This document shows, one piece after another, positions 18,190 through 26,573 of a stretch of DNA of 64,000 nucleotides. The stretch spans positions 1,617,895-1,681,894 of the forward strand of contig NZ_KB235930.1 in the NCBI RefSeq assembly GCF_000332295.1, read 5' to 3'. This stretch comes from Fortiea contorta PCC 7126. Its GTDB lineage: Bacteria > Cyanobacteriota > Cyanobacteriia > Cyanobacteriales > Nostocaceae. The notes under the pieces were generated by a model. The model saw only the letters and a list, made by a program, of their open reading frames with translations. It was not told the DNA's origin and did no database searches. The first letter of the stretch is position 1, and each line of letters begins with the position of its first letter. The translations under genes and the position numbers were made by a program.

Positions 18190-19356
18190 CTAAACAGACA
18201 ACAATTGTTGTGGTTCACTACTAACAATTGAAGCGATCGCTGTTACCACTGCTTGAATTTGGCTATTACTTAAACCAGGGTACATGGGTAACGATAATAT
18301 TTGTTTAGCTAGCTTTTCTGCTTGGGGAAAATCTCCTAATTGATAACCCAAATTAGTAAATGCTGGTTGCAAATGACAGGGAATTGGGTAATGAATACCA
18401 GTTTGAATTTTTAATGCTGATAATTCTGCTTGAATTTGCTGGCGATTTAGGGGACAAGAATCGTCAATTTTGACTACATAAAGATGATAAATATGCCCTA
18501 TTCCGCTGTGGTTTTGTATGGGGATAATTCCAGCGGATGCTAGAGGCGCTAATTCTCGATTATACTGTTGAGCAATCTGATAGCGATCGCTATTCCATTT
18601 TGTCAAATAAGGTAGCTTTTCTCGTAATACGGCGGCTTGCAAAGTATCCAAGCGACTATTAGTCCCTGATTCGATATGAAAATACTTTTGCGATGAGCCA
18701 TAATTCCGCAAAAGCAACATTTTTTTCGCAATATTAGAGTCCTTGGTTAATACCATTCCTCCATCCCCAAATGCTCCTAAATTCTTACTAGGATAAAAGC
18801 TAAAAGCTGCTGCAGTTCCTACCGCACCCGCTTGATATCCATCTCTTGCTGCTAAATGAGCTTGGGCTGCATCTTCAAAAATTAGCAAATTATAGGTATC
18901 CGCAAAATCTAATAGTTGCTTTGGTGATACCATCTGTCCATAAAGATGCACAGGAATAATTGCTTTAGTTTGGGGTGTAATCGCCTTTGCTGCTGCTTGT
19001 AAATCAATCAAGGCTGTTTGGGGGTCGCAATCGACAAATACTGGTTTAGCCCCCGCACGCAGCACTCCAATTAATGTTGCCACAAAAGTATTAGCGGGTA
19101 AAATTACCTCGTCACCAACGCCAATATTACAAGCCTCTAAACCCAGAGCGATCGCATCTGTTCCTGACGCTACACCTATTCCATAATCTACGCCTGATGC
19201 AGATGCAAATGCTGCTTCAAAATCTGATACTGCTTGTCCTAAAATAAAATCTCCCTGTTCTAATACAGCCTGAATAGCCTGCTCTAATTGAGTTTGAATT
19301 GACTGATGTTGTAGCTTCAAGTCTACAAAAGGAATTCCCTGGTTTATTTGATTCAT
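18190..19356 (-). CDS. DegT/DnrJ/EryC1/StrS-family PLP aminotransferase
   Basis: A 388-residue aminotransferase of the sugar-nucleotide type. The PLP lysine is Lys191 in FSFYPSKNLGAFGDGG, with GVASGTDAIALGL (about 61-73) for phosphate binding and EDAAQAH (161-167) for the pyridine-nitrogen aspartate region. It starts MNQINQGIPFVDLKLQHQ, typical of the family. These enzymes make amino-deoxy sugars for surface polysaccharide, which fits the neighbouring exosortase and Wza/Wzc genes. It is separated from the exosortase gene by about 140 nt on the same strand. Length is normal. Confidence 0.9.
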   Translation of the reverse strand: MNQINQGIPFVDLKLQHQSIQTQLEQAIQAVLEQGDFILGQAVSDFEAAFASASGVDYGIGVASGTDAIALGLEACNIGVGDEVILPANTFVATLIGVLRAGAKPVFVDCDPQTALIDLQAAAKAITPQTKAIIPVHLYGQMVSPKQLLDFADTYNLLIFEDAAQAHLAARDGYQAGAVGTAAAFSFYPSKNLGAFGDGGMVLTKDSNIAKKMLLLRNYGSSQKYFHIESGTNSRLDTLQAAVLREKLPYLTKWNSDRYQIAQQYNRELAPLASAGIIPIQNHSGIGHIYHLYVVKIDDSCPLNRQQIQAELSALKIQTGIHYPIPCHLQPAFTNLGYQLGDFPQAEKLAKQILSLPMYPGLSNSQIQAVVTAIASIVSSEPQQLLSV

Positions 19357-19895
19357 TGTTAAGCACCTTCAAAAATTAATTTCATTTTTTTGAATACCAC
19401 TTATGTTTGCTGATTTAATAAAATTAAGTCAGCAAATTATCTAAATTCATTCTTTGAATTCCGTTAACCTTAAAGTAAAAAACTCTAAATTAGGTATGTA
19501 ATTTAATTAAGAAACATCTATCTAAAAATCTAATTTACTAGAGTTGACATTATTTAGTATTTTGTTGAAAATCTAGCTAGTAAATTTTACGGATTAATCA
19601 TTCAATTTCAATTCAAAGCAAGTATAAACACTAGATTTGCACAATATTTTTCTCGCCTTAATGTTATGCTACCCTGACCTAATCTCAAACTAACGCTCTC
19701 TTGTAGCAAAATCTAAATTAATAGTGATTACATGAGTATTAGTTAGAAAATTTAGTCGCAGCCAATACGAACTAGTGGAGGCGCGCATCACCAGTTTTTG
19801 GCTAGAGGAAAAATTTTACTCACAGATTGTTTATCAGAGGCAAAATTAGGGAATGCTTAAAAATAGTAAATAATAACCCATAAACAGCGGTTATA
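19357..19895. other. Intergenic region upstream of the aminotransferase
   Basis: About 540 nt of AT-rich sequence between divergent genes, with no credible reading frame. It presumably holds the promoter of the minus-strand EPS genes. The right end joins the second copy of the dispersed repeat. Confidence 0.4.
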
Positions 19896-20044
19896 TATAG
19901 CAGGGAACAGGGAACAGGGAACAGAGAGCAGCGCGGTCTTGGGGGTTTCCCCCATGAGCGACTGCGGAGAAACAGGGTTGAAAGTCGCTTTTTGTAAGCG
20001 TTTTATCTTTACTTCATGTCCCAACCTATGTGGCTACAGCTATA
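19896..20044. repeat. About 149-bp dispersed repeat, copy B
   Basis: Direct repeat of 16963-17110, including the GGGGGTTTCCCCC palindrome and the ATGTGGCTACAGCTAT end. It ends about 38 nt before the start codon of the GAF protein gene, so it forms most of that gene's leader. An open frame running through the repeat into the gene is accidental. Confidence 0.88.
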
Positions 20045-20082
20045 AATTACAGTATCGAGCAACTATTAAGGTAACGGTGGCA

Positions 20083-21606
20083 ATGTTAGAGCCTGACAAC
20101 AAATTATTTGCCCTCAGGGACGGTTGGGAATCCCCAGAAACAAAAGAAGAACAACGCCTCAAAGCATTGTCAGATTTAGGTTTGCGACAATCTCAAACTA
20201 TTCCCGTCTTTGAGGAAGCTACTCAAACTGCTGCTCATTTTTTGGAAGCGCCAATTTCCATTTTGGGATTCGTTGATGAAGAACGTCATTGGTTCAAGTC
20301 AGCGGTGGGCTTATCTCGCTTAGGACTGATGAATCATCTAGCGCAAAACCGCCAACTCTTACGCCAAGAATCCTTTTGCACCAAGGTGGTCGATAATTTT
20401 CAAGTTTTAGTAATTAATGATACTCATAAGTTAAAAGATACCGTACTTTCATCGAGTAAATTGGTGCGTGATTATGGTATAAGAGCATACTTAGGCGCGC
20501 CGTTGATTGATGCTTCCGGGAATTATCTAGGCGCTCTAGCAGTCATGGATCTCGTACCGCGCAACTTTACAAATCGAGATATTGAGTTTTTACAAATTAT
20601 TGCGCGTTGGAGTATGAGTGAGTTTGAGCGCAATCGACTTCTGCAAAAAAAATCAGAAAACATTACTCCTACTTTGTTACTCAATGACGACAGCAGCAGT
20701 AGGCTGAGAATTAGTCCTCCACCGTTGGTAGAAGAATCTGTTTCCACCAAACAACTCAAGCTAGAGCTTTTAGGACAACTAACTCAAGAATTGCGTACAC
20801 CGCTAACATCGGTATTGGGGATGGCTGGCGTCCTGGGACGCGAGATTTACGGCCCTTTAACAACTAAACAGAGAGAATATGTAGAAATTATTCAACACAG
20901 TGGTAAATATTTACTTTCTCTAGTCAATGAAATTACTGAGTTGGGGACAATGAATGGCGATTCAACTGAGGTGAATTTAGCTCCTGTAGATATTGAAATG
21001 CTGTGTCAACAAGCCATCAATACTTTAGAAGAAGCTGCTAATCGCCGTGAACAAGATATTCGCTTGTCGGTAGAACCAGGACGCAGTCGCATTTGGCCTT
21101 TAGATAAAGACAAAGTGCGACAAATACTCTATCACCTGATTTTTAGTGTAATTCAGCTTTCTGCCACAGGTAGCATTGTTCGCATTCATGTTTCTTACAA
21201 AGAAAATGCGCTGAATGTTACCGTTTGGGTATCCCATCCTTGGCTGGGAGATGGGATGACAGACGTTGATCCTTATTTTCGGTTTAATTCTTATCCCCTG
21301 GCGGAGTTAACAGATGAAGCCGCAACCTACAATCCTCCTAGAGAAAATCAACTCTCATCGGTGATCTCCACTGCAAATGATATCCCTGCAAATCTTTTAA
21401 CAGTGAATTCAGGGATTGATTTAGCAAAACCGCATAGCAGTTTATCCCGCGAAAGCTTGGGGCTGTTACTTGCTTGCCAACTGGCAGAATTACATCAAGG
21501 ACAAATTTCTATCCAAGGTTCATTAGAATCGGGCTATCGCTATGTACTGGCTTTACCGTTGCAATCGGCGAAAAACACTGCAGAAGCCATAAGCGAAGTT
21601 TTATAG
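20083..21606 (+). CDS. GAF-domain protein resembling a histidine kinase but lacking key residues
   Basis: A 507-residue soluble protein. A GAF domain (about 32-177: SILGFVDEERHWFKSAVG through YLGAPLIDASGNYLGALAVMD) is followed by a HisKA-like helix pair and an ATPase-like C-terminal region. The expected H-box reads LTQELRTPLTSVLG, with Gln235 in place of the phospho-accepting His. The N-box (expected NLLxNA) reads YHLIFSVIQLS, without the Mg-binding Asn. This is therefore probably a catalytically inactive scaffold or sensor. The ATG at 20083 is chosen because GGTAACGGTGG precedes it and the longer frame runs through a dispersed repeat. It precedes ictB by about 150 nt. Confidence 0.85.
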   Translation: MLEPDNKLFALRDGWESPETKEEQRLKALSDLGLRQSQTIPVFEEATQTAAHFLEAPISILGFVDEERHWFKSAVGLSRLGLMNHLAQNRQLLRQESFCTKVVDNFQVLVINDTHKLKDTVLSSSKLVRDYGIRAYLGAPLIDASGNYLGALAVMDLVPRNFTNRDIEFLQIIARWSMSEFERNRLLQKKSENITPTLLLNDDSSSRLRISPPPLVEESVSTKQLKLELLGQLTQELRTPLTSVLGMAGVLGREIYGPLTTKQREYVEIIQHSGKYLLSLVNEITELGTMNGDSTEVNLAPVDIEMLCQQAINTLEEAANRREQDIRLSVEPGRSRIWPLDKDKVRQILYHLIFSVIQLSATGSIVRIHVSYKENALNVTVWVSHPWLGDGMTDVDPYFRFNSYPLAELTDEAATYNPPRENQLSSVISTANDIPANLLTVNSGIDLAKPHSSLSRESLGLLLACQLAELHQGQISIQGSLESGYRYVLALPLQSAKNTAEAISEVL

Positions 21607-21723
21607 GGAATTAGCGGGGTTCTCAATCCCCAATTCCCCTATGAGTTGCTGAATGAATTTGCCAATTTTTAATCTGCGTTATTACCTTTTTATAATTACC
21701 CGCATTATGATTAAGTCCAAGTT

Positions 21724-21737
21724 GTATGCGGTCGTAC
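21724..21737. promoter_or_regulatory. Possible NtcA-type palindrome upstream of ictB
   Basis: GTATGCGGTCGTAC fits GTAN8TAC, the NtcA nitrogen-regulator consensus, 21 nt before the preferred ictB ATG. A site this short is expected by chance several times in 64 kb, and no -10 element at the canonical distance was identified, so this is weak. Confidence 0.2.
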
Positions 21738-21758
21738 TCATTGGTGATAGCGTTGTTT

Positions 21759-23159
21759 ATGAATTTAGTCTGGCAAAAATTCACTTTAACTAATTTTCCT
21801 ATTCAAGAATATTTTGCAAGTAGCTACCTACACCGCCATGCAGTAGGGCTATTGCGCTCCTGGCGACAAAGCAGCTTTTTCATGCGCTGGGGAGATGCGA
21901 TCGCGGCTCTGTTGCTGAGTCTAGTATACGGTCTTGCACCCTTTGTCTCTACTACTCTGGTGGGTTTGTTGCTAGCGGCTTGTGTGGCGTTTTGGTTACT
22001 GCTGACTTTATCGGATGACACAGCAGCAAAAACTTCGTTAGTTACCCCGATTCATTTGTTGGTTTTGCTTTATTGGGGAGTTGCTGTGGTGGCTACGGTG
22101 TTATCGCCAGTAAAAAAAGCAGCGTTGAATGATTTGCTAACTTTAACGCTTTATTTGCTGTTATTTGCTCTTTGTGCGAGAATTTTGCGGTCATCTCGCC
22201 TCCGGTCTTGGATTATTACCCTATATCTACATGTAGCACTGATTATCAGTGTGTATGGGTTGCGTCAATGGTTTTTTGGTGCGGCTGCACTTGCAACTTG
22301 GGTTGACCCAGAATCGCCGCTGTCTAAGACTACTAGGGTTTATAGTTATTTGGGGAACCCTAATTTGTTAGCTGGATATCTTGTGCCGGCTGTGGTTTTC
22401 AGCTTGGTGGCAATTTTTGCTTGGCAAGGCTGGATTAAGAAAGCTTTAGCATTAACTATGCTTATTGTCAACACTGCCTGCCTAATTTTAACCTTTAGTC
22501 GTGGCGGCTGGATTGGTTTATTAGCGGCTATTTTAGCAGTAATGGTGTTGCTAATTTATTGGTGGAGCGTACATATGCCTGCTTTTTGGCGTACTTGGTC
22601 GCTACCGATTATTGTCGGAGGTTTGATTGGTGTCTTGCTATTGGCGGTGATTTTTGTTGAGCCTGTGCGCTTGCGGGTCGTGAGTATTTTTGCTGACCGC
22701 CGAGATAGCAGTAATAATTTTCGTCGCAATGTGTGGGATGCGGTGTTTGAGATGATCCGCGATCGCCCCATTATTGGTATTGGCCCTGGTCACAACTCTT
22801 TTAATAAAATTTATCCCCTCTACCAACGCCCCCGCTACACTGCTTTGAGTGCCTATTCTATTTTGCTAGAAATTGCTGTGGAAACGGGTTTGATTGGTTT
22901 AGCTTGTTTCCTGTGGCTGATCATTGTCTGTTTGAATGCTGGGTATATGCAAGTGCGCCGACTGCGACAATTAAACTCTCTAGAGGGATTTTGGTTAATT
23001 GGGGCGATCGCCTCTATGGTGGGTATGCTGGCTCACGGTGCTGTAGATACTGTTTGGTTTCGTCCGGAGGTCAATAGTCTTTGGTGGTTGATGGTGGCTC
23101 TAATTGCTAGCTACTGGACACCCATCGCTGCAAATAACCCACAAACAGCCGCAAATTAG
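21759..23159 (+). CDS. ictB: IctB family membrane protein (O-antigen-ligase-like)
   Basis: A 466-residue polytopic membrane protein with ten or more hydrophobic segments and the large Wzy/WaaL-type loop (GLRQWFFGAAALATWVD, SYLGNPNLLAGYLVP, FSRGGWIGLLAA, RDRPIIGIGPGHNSF). These are the conserved segments of IctB. It was first described as involved in inorganic carbon accumulation, but by fold it belongs with O-antigen ligases and polymerases, so a role in surface glycan assembly is equally plausible next to the EPS genes. An ATG 11 codons upstream (21726) is in frame. MNLVWQKFTL is the common start in Nostocales. Confidence 0.85.
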   Translation: MNLVWQKFTLTNFPIQEYFASSYLHRHAVGLLRSWRQSSFFMRWGDAIAALLLSLVYGLAPFVSTTLVGLLLAACVAFWLLLTLSDDTAAKTSLVTPIHLLVLLYWGVAVVATVLSPVKKAALNDLLTLTLYLLLFALCARILRSSRLRSWIITLYLHVALIISVYGLRQWFFGAAALATWVDPESPLSKTTRVYSYLGNPNLLAGYLVPAVVFSLVAIFAWQGWIKKALALTMLIVNTACLILTFSRGGWIGLLAAILAVMVLLIYWWSVHMPAFWRTWSLPIIVGGLIGVLLLAVIFVEPVRLRVVSIFADRRDSSNNFRRNVWDAVFEMIRDRPIIGIGPGHNSFNKIYPLYQRPRYTALSAYSILLEIAVETGLIGLACFLWLIIVCLNAGYMQVRRLRQLNSLEGFWLIGAIASMVGMLAHGAVDTVWFRPEVNSLWWLMVALIASYWTPIAANNPQTAAN

Positions 23160-23175
23160 TAAAAATAGCAAGAAG

Positions 23176-23298
23176 CTAGTGGTCTGTCCCACAAGTTTTG
23201 CAAGGTTTGTAGTGAGCGATTTATCGCTCAATTTTCAGCACTGAAGTGCTTACTACAAACTTTTATAACCCTTCAGAATTAATGGGACAGACCACTAG
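23176..23298. mobile_element. MITE-like element with 16-bp terminal inverted repeats
   Basis: CTAGTGGTCTGTCCCA at 23176-23191 is perfectly inverted at 23283-23298, giving a 123-bp element. Inside are a second inverted pair (GTTTGTAGT and ACTACAAAC) and two small hairpins (GAGCGATTTATCGCTC and GCACTGAAGTGC). It encodes nothing and lies between ictB and the WGxxGxxG gene. The structure fits a non-autonomous miniature inverted-repeat transposable element. Confidence 0.85.
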
Positions 23299-23338
23299 GC
23301 GAGGGAGTATGCAATCAGCTCCAAAATCTCAAATGCTA

Positions 23339-23623
23339 TCAGTCTCTATAGCTAGTAGCTCCTGGAGCGTTGGGGTCACGATAGCGAGTTGGTTCATCGT
23401 TATGCTTTCTAGCTGTTAACCCAGCTAGGCCTAACAAACCAATTAATCCTAACCAACCCCAATCAAAATCATTACGGTTATCATAAGTTGTTGTTGTCCT
23501 GGGGGCAACATCTGTTCTGGGAGGGGTTGTCACCTGAGCTTGCGCGACTAGGGTAAGGGGCAAAATTGCCATACTTAAGGTGAGAATACCAGTACCAACC
23601 AATTTACTCAAATTATGTGTCAT
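23339..23623 (-). CDS. WGxxGxxG-type small membrane-anchored protein
   Basis: A 94-residue exported protein. It has a signal peptide (GILTLSMAILPLTLVAQAQ, cleavage near residue 30), a Thr/Pro/Asn-rich linker, and at 55-69 the motif WGWLGLIGLLGLAGL followed by TARKHND. This hydrophobic segment plus basic stop matches the WGxxGxxG-CTERM family of cyanobacteria. The family name implies a C-terminal sorting signal, but the processing enzyme is not settled. About 25 extra residues (YRDPNAPGATSYRD end) follow the motif, more than in a minimal CTERM. The nearby cyanoexosortase is not known to act on this motif. Confidence 0.8.
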   Translation of the reverse strand: MTHNLSKLVGTGILTLSMAILPLTLVAQAQVTTPPRTDVAPRTTTTYDNRNDFDWGWLGLIGLLGLAGLTARKHNDEPTRYRDPNAPGATSYRD

Positions 23624-23774
23624 GGTGAAAATTCCTCATTGCTGCCTAAGTTATTCACCACTTTATCGAGTCCGAAATTGAGCAAAATCAATCCGTAGCC
23701 ATAAACTAAAGTCGGCTGAACTCACGCTTAAGGTATATGACTTGCTCTGGGCGATTGGTGAATTATCCCACCGC

Positions 23775-24242
23775 CTAATAATTTTTCATCGCTCGTTGAA
23801 TATCGCGCTGATCTTGGCGACGTTTGAGGTCTTCTCGCTTGTCATGGAGTTTTTTACCTTTACCCAGGGCTATACTCACTTTCACTCGACCGCGTTTGAA
23901 ATACATCTTTAAAGGAACTAGAGTTAAACCTTGCTGTTCAACTTTGCCTATGAGCTTACGAATTTCCTGACGATGCAATAATAATTTGCGGGTGCGGCGC
24001 GGTTCATGATTAAAATATTGTCCGCTAGCAGTGTAGGGGGAGATATGGATGTTGATTAGCCATGCTTCGCCGTCACGAATTAAAGCATAGCCATCTTGAA
24101 GATTAACTTTACCTGCGCGAATTGACTTCACTTCGGTTCCCACTAGCTGAATTCCAGCTTCGTAGGTTTCCAAGATTTCATACAAATAACGGGCTTGACG
24201 ATTATCGCTAATAACTTTATGGCTTTCGCTCTTGTCGCTCAT
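23775..24242 (-). CDS. smpB: SsrA-binding protein SmpB
   Basis: A 155-residue protein. It has the SmpB core: NRQARYLYEILETYEAGIQLVG, TEVKSIRAGKVNLQDGYA, then HEPRRTRKLLLHRQEI and the C-terminal basic tail GKKLHDKREDLKRRQDQRDI. It binds tmRNA and delivers it to stalled ribosomes for trans-translation; the tail reaches into the mRNA channel. Length and order are normal. It appears monocistronic, downstream in orientation from the divergent response-regulator region. Confidence 0.97.
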   Translation of the reverse strand: MSDKSESHKVISDNRQARYLYEILETYEAGIQLVGTEVKSIRAGKVNLQDGYALIRDGEAWLINIHISPYTASGQYFNHEPRRTRKLLLHRQEIRKLIGKVEQQGLTLVPLKMYFKRGRVKVSIALGKGKKLHDKREDLKRRQDQRDIQRAMKNY

Positions 24243-24670
24243 TGAAAATTTTGCGTACCTTAAATGTGCCTAACAAATTCTGGGGACTGGCTGGAGTATG
24301 AGAGCTAGGGGCTAGGGATGAGGTAAAAGAGGTTTTTTCATGGATGACTAACTAATCAATATCAATTTTTAATTGAGTATCAGGCTCATCCTTTTAATGT
24401 AGCTTTTTCTAGTTCGCTGTCAAAATTTCTCTGTTAATTTCTGTCTGCGGAAGTGGTGCGGTAGGTGAATTTTGCTTTACATAAAAGTGAGCAGTTACTC
24501 CAGAATTTTGATAAGTTGTTACAAATCCATCCACTTTATACCCCACCCCGTCTCTGGGAGTTAAAACTAAGTTACAATTCGTTAGCCCTGTCTAAAGATT
24601 TAAGATTGTCTTTATAAATCAACATGCAGCCATTCATTAGCTAATAATCCTGTCATAGTATGAAAAATAA
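24243..24670. other. Intergenic region between smpB and the response regulator
   Basis: About 430 nt between divergent genes with no credible frame. It should contain the smpB promoter on the left. The regulator's inverted repeat lies just beyond the right end. Confidence 0.4.
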
Positions 24671-24706
24671 GAACACTATTCTTGCTTGTGTTCACTAATA
24701 GTGTTC
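24671..24706. promoter_or_regulatory. GAACAC/GTGTTC inverted and direct repeat upstream of the response regulator
   Basis: GAACACTATT (24671-24680) is perfectly inverted at 24697-24706 (AATAGTGTTC). A third half site, GTGTTC, lies at 24688-24693, 13 nt from the GTGTTC at 24701. The cluster ends 47 nt before the ATG of the LuxR-type regulator. Its position fits an operator, perhaps for autoregulation; alternatively it is a leader hairpin. Confidence 0.5.
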
Positions 24707-24753
24707 ATAGAAGCAAATTTATTAGACAAAAAAATGCTAGGGGTGTACTGTCC

Positions 24754-25437
24754 ATGCCCTTGACGATCCTTGTAGTGGATGACGATCTGGGCACTCGTCT
24801 TTCTATTAGCGATTATCTTGAACTTTCTGGCTACTCGGTGATTATGGCTAATGATGGTCAAGAGGCTTTGACGATGGTGGTAGAGTATCATCCTGATTTA
24901 ATTGTCACCGATATTGTCATGCCACGGATGAATGGCTATGAATTAGTGCGCCGAGTACGTCAACAACCAGCGTTTCGATTATTGCCTGTAATTTTATTAA
25001 CAGCACGAACTAAGACCCAAGAAAGAATTTTAGGTTATCAATCGGGCTGTGATTTATACTTGCCTAAGCCTTTTGAATTGGAAGAGTTAGCGGCGGCGAT
25101 TCGCAATCTTTTAGAGCGATCGCAAATTATTCAATCTGAATACCGCTTTTTTCACAAGGAAAATTTGGATAACTTTACACCAGCAAAAGCGTCAGAAGCT
25201 CAAGTCTCTCAGTTTACTCAAACTCAGAAGTCCCAATTAATCTCTTCTTTAACTAATAGAGAACAAGAAGTATTAGAACTGCTGACACATGGTCTTTCTA
25301 ATGTGGAAATGGGTCATCGGCTTTATTTGAGTCCACGTACAGTAGAAAAGCACGTGAGTAGCTTATTACGAAAAACTACAACTAGTAACCGCGCCGAATT
25401 AGTACGTTTTGCGATTAAGCATGGTTTAGTGGAGTGA
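24754..25437 (+). CDS. NarL/LuxR-family response regulator
   Basis: A 227-residue two-component regulator. The receiver domain (1-120) has the acidic pocket VVDDD (7-11), phospho-acceptor Asp53 in LIVTDIVMPRM, the conserved Thr in LLTART and the Lys in YLPKPFE. A roughly 45-residue linker leads to a C-terminal LuxR-type HTH (LTNREQEVLELLTHGLSN and LSPRTVEKHVSSLLRK). The overall form resembles Ycf29-like cyanobacterial regulators, but the target genes are unknown and no cognate kinase is adjacent. The ATG at 24754 has AGGGG upstream; a longer TTG-started frame is rejected. Confidence 0.9.
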   Translation: MPLTILVVDDDLGTRLSISDYLELSGYSVIMANDGQEALTMVVEYHPDLIVTDIVMPRMNGYELVRRVRQQPAFRLLPVILLTARTKTQERILGYQSGCDLYLPKPFELEELAAAIRNLLERSQIIQSEYRFFHKENLDNFTPAKASEAQVSQFTQTQKSQLISSLTNREQEVLELLTHGLSNVEMGHRLYLSPRTVEKHVSSLLRKTTTSNRAELVRFAIKHGLVE

Positions 25438-25640
25438 TGGGAGTGTGGGGAGATGGGGGGATGGGGTGATGGGGTGATGGGGGGATGGGGAATGGGGTGA
25501 TAAAGTTTGCGCCTTTAAACCAGAAACTTAGACATCAAAACTCAAAGCCTCCCACACTCCGCACACTCCCCACACCTCCCACACTCCCCACACTCCCCAC
25601 CTCCCCACCTCCCCATCTCCCTACCTCCCCTCGTGGGGAT
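25438..25640. repeat. GGGGTGAT and CCCACACTCC low-complexity arrays
   Basis: After the regulator's stop the plus strand runs through GGGGATGGGGTGATGGGG-type octamers (25440-25500). A unique stretch follows, then CTCCCCACACTCCCC/CACCTCCCC repeats (25550-25630). The purine-rich and pyrimidine-rich halves are roughly complementary, as at 12236-12428. No gene was seen. Confidence 0.8.
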
Positions 25641-25648
25641 GAAATTTT

Positions 25649-26140
25649 TCATTTAATGATTGTCGATTCTTGATTAACGACATACGCCAGCAGACCTTCA
25701 CAAGCATCGACTAGCAAATCGATTACTTGATTAAATCCGTCTGAACCTCCATAGTATGGGTCGGGAACTTCTTTGAGGGTGTGTTGAGAACAAAACTCGC
25801 ACATCAAATGCACTTTCTGCTGAAATTGCCGATCGCTGTCCAGAAACAGGATATTTTCATAGTTTTCTTGATCCATCGCCAAAATTAAATCGAAATCTTG
25901 AAGATCCGATTTTTGCAACTGGCGTGCTCGTCCATGCAGTTTAATTCCTAGTTTTGTCACTGCTGCAGCACTCATGCGGCGATCGGGTGGACTACCAATG
26001 TGATAACTAGAAGTTCCAGCCGAATCACAGACGATACTGTCACTCAAGCCAGCCTGAGCGATGAGATGATTCATAATATTTTCTGCCGATGGCGAGCGAC
26101 AGATGTTTCCTAAACAAACGAATAGCAGCTTGTAGGGCAT
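25649..26140 (-). CDS. Low-molecular-weight protein tyrosine phosphatase
   Basis: A 163-residue cytosolic phosphatase. The catalytic loop CLGNICRS has the nucleophile Cys9 and phosphate-binding Arg15, and the general acid is Asp127 in EVPDPYYGG. The order and spacing are those of the LMW-PTP family. In bacteria these enzymes often dephosphorylate BY-kinases of EPS synthesis. A Wzc-like protein is encoded 11 kb away, but that one lacks the usual tyrosine tail, so a functional link is only conjecture. The gene lies just upstream of a low-complexity repeat on the minus strand. Confidence 0.95.
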   Translation of the reverse strand: MPYKLLFVCLGNICRSPSAENIMNHLIAQAGLSDSIVCDSAGTSSYHIGSPPDRRMSAAAVTKLGIKLHGRARQLQKSDLQDFDLILAMDQENYENILFLDSDRQFQQKVHLMCEFCSQHTLKEVPDPYYGGSDGFNQVIDLLVDACEGLLAYVVNQESTIIK

Positions 26141-26222
26141 AAATATTTTTTGTTCTTAATCAATTGTCATTTGTCATTTGTCCAAAGTTATTAACAAAGG
26201 ACTAATGACGAATGACCCTTGA

Positions 26223-26573
26223 CTAAAACCCTGGTAGCTCTAACCCACTGGTCAAGTCTTCCATGCGTTCCCGCATTGTTGCTGTAGACTTGTTGTAGGC
26301 GTCTTTCATTGCCACTGTCACCAAATCGGACAGGACGTCTGCACCCTCACCTAAAGCATCAGCAGAAATTTCTACTCGTTTGGGTTCTTGATTACCGCTG
26401 ACTACTACCTTGACCAAGCCACCGCCAGACTCGCCTTGAATTTCCATTTGCTCCAATTCTTCTTGGAGTCGCTTCGCTCCTTCTTGAACTTGTTGTGCTT
26501 TTTTGAAAGCTTCGGTTAGCTCTTTCATTTTTCCGAAGCCTGGAAAGCCAAACCCCTGTCCTTTTCCTGTCAT
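26223..26573 (-). CDS. YbaB/EbfC family nucleoid-associated protein
   Basis: A 116-residue protein. The central YbaB/EbfC pattern is clear: [21 protein letters not shown] helix, [20 protein letters not shown] strands, then [16 protein letters not shown] helix. An N-terminal Gly/Phe-rich tract ([13 protein letters not shown]) is typical of cyanobacterial members. The family forms dimers that bind DNA and influence gene expression. In many bacteria it sits with dnaX/recR; here it lies upstream of the phosphatase gene with an 80-nt gap. Confidence 0.93.
   Translation of the reverse strand: MTGKGQGFGFPGFGKMKELTEAFKKAQQVQEGAKRLQEELEQMEIQGESGGGLVKVVVSGNQEPKRVEISADALGEGADVLSDLVTVAMKDAYNKSTATMRERMEDLTSGLELPGF

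Noticed and set aside
19939-20082. Upstream extension of the GAF protein
   Set aside because: The extension is encoded by the dispersed repeat copy B, and a good ATG with a ribosome site lies at 20083.
24682-24753. TTG-started N-terminal extension of the response regulator
   Set aside because: It overlaps the inverted repeat and lacks a receiver-domain pattern. The ATG at 24754 gives a standard start.
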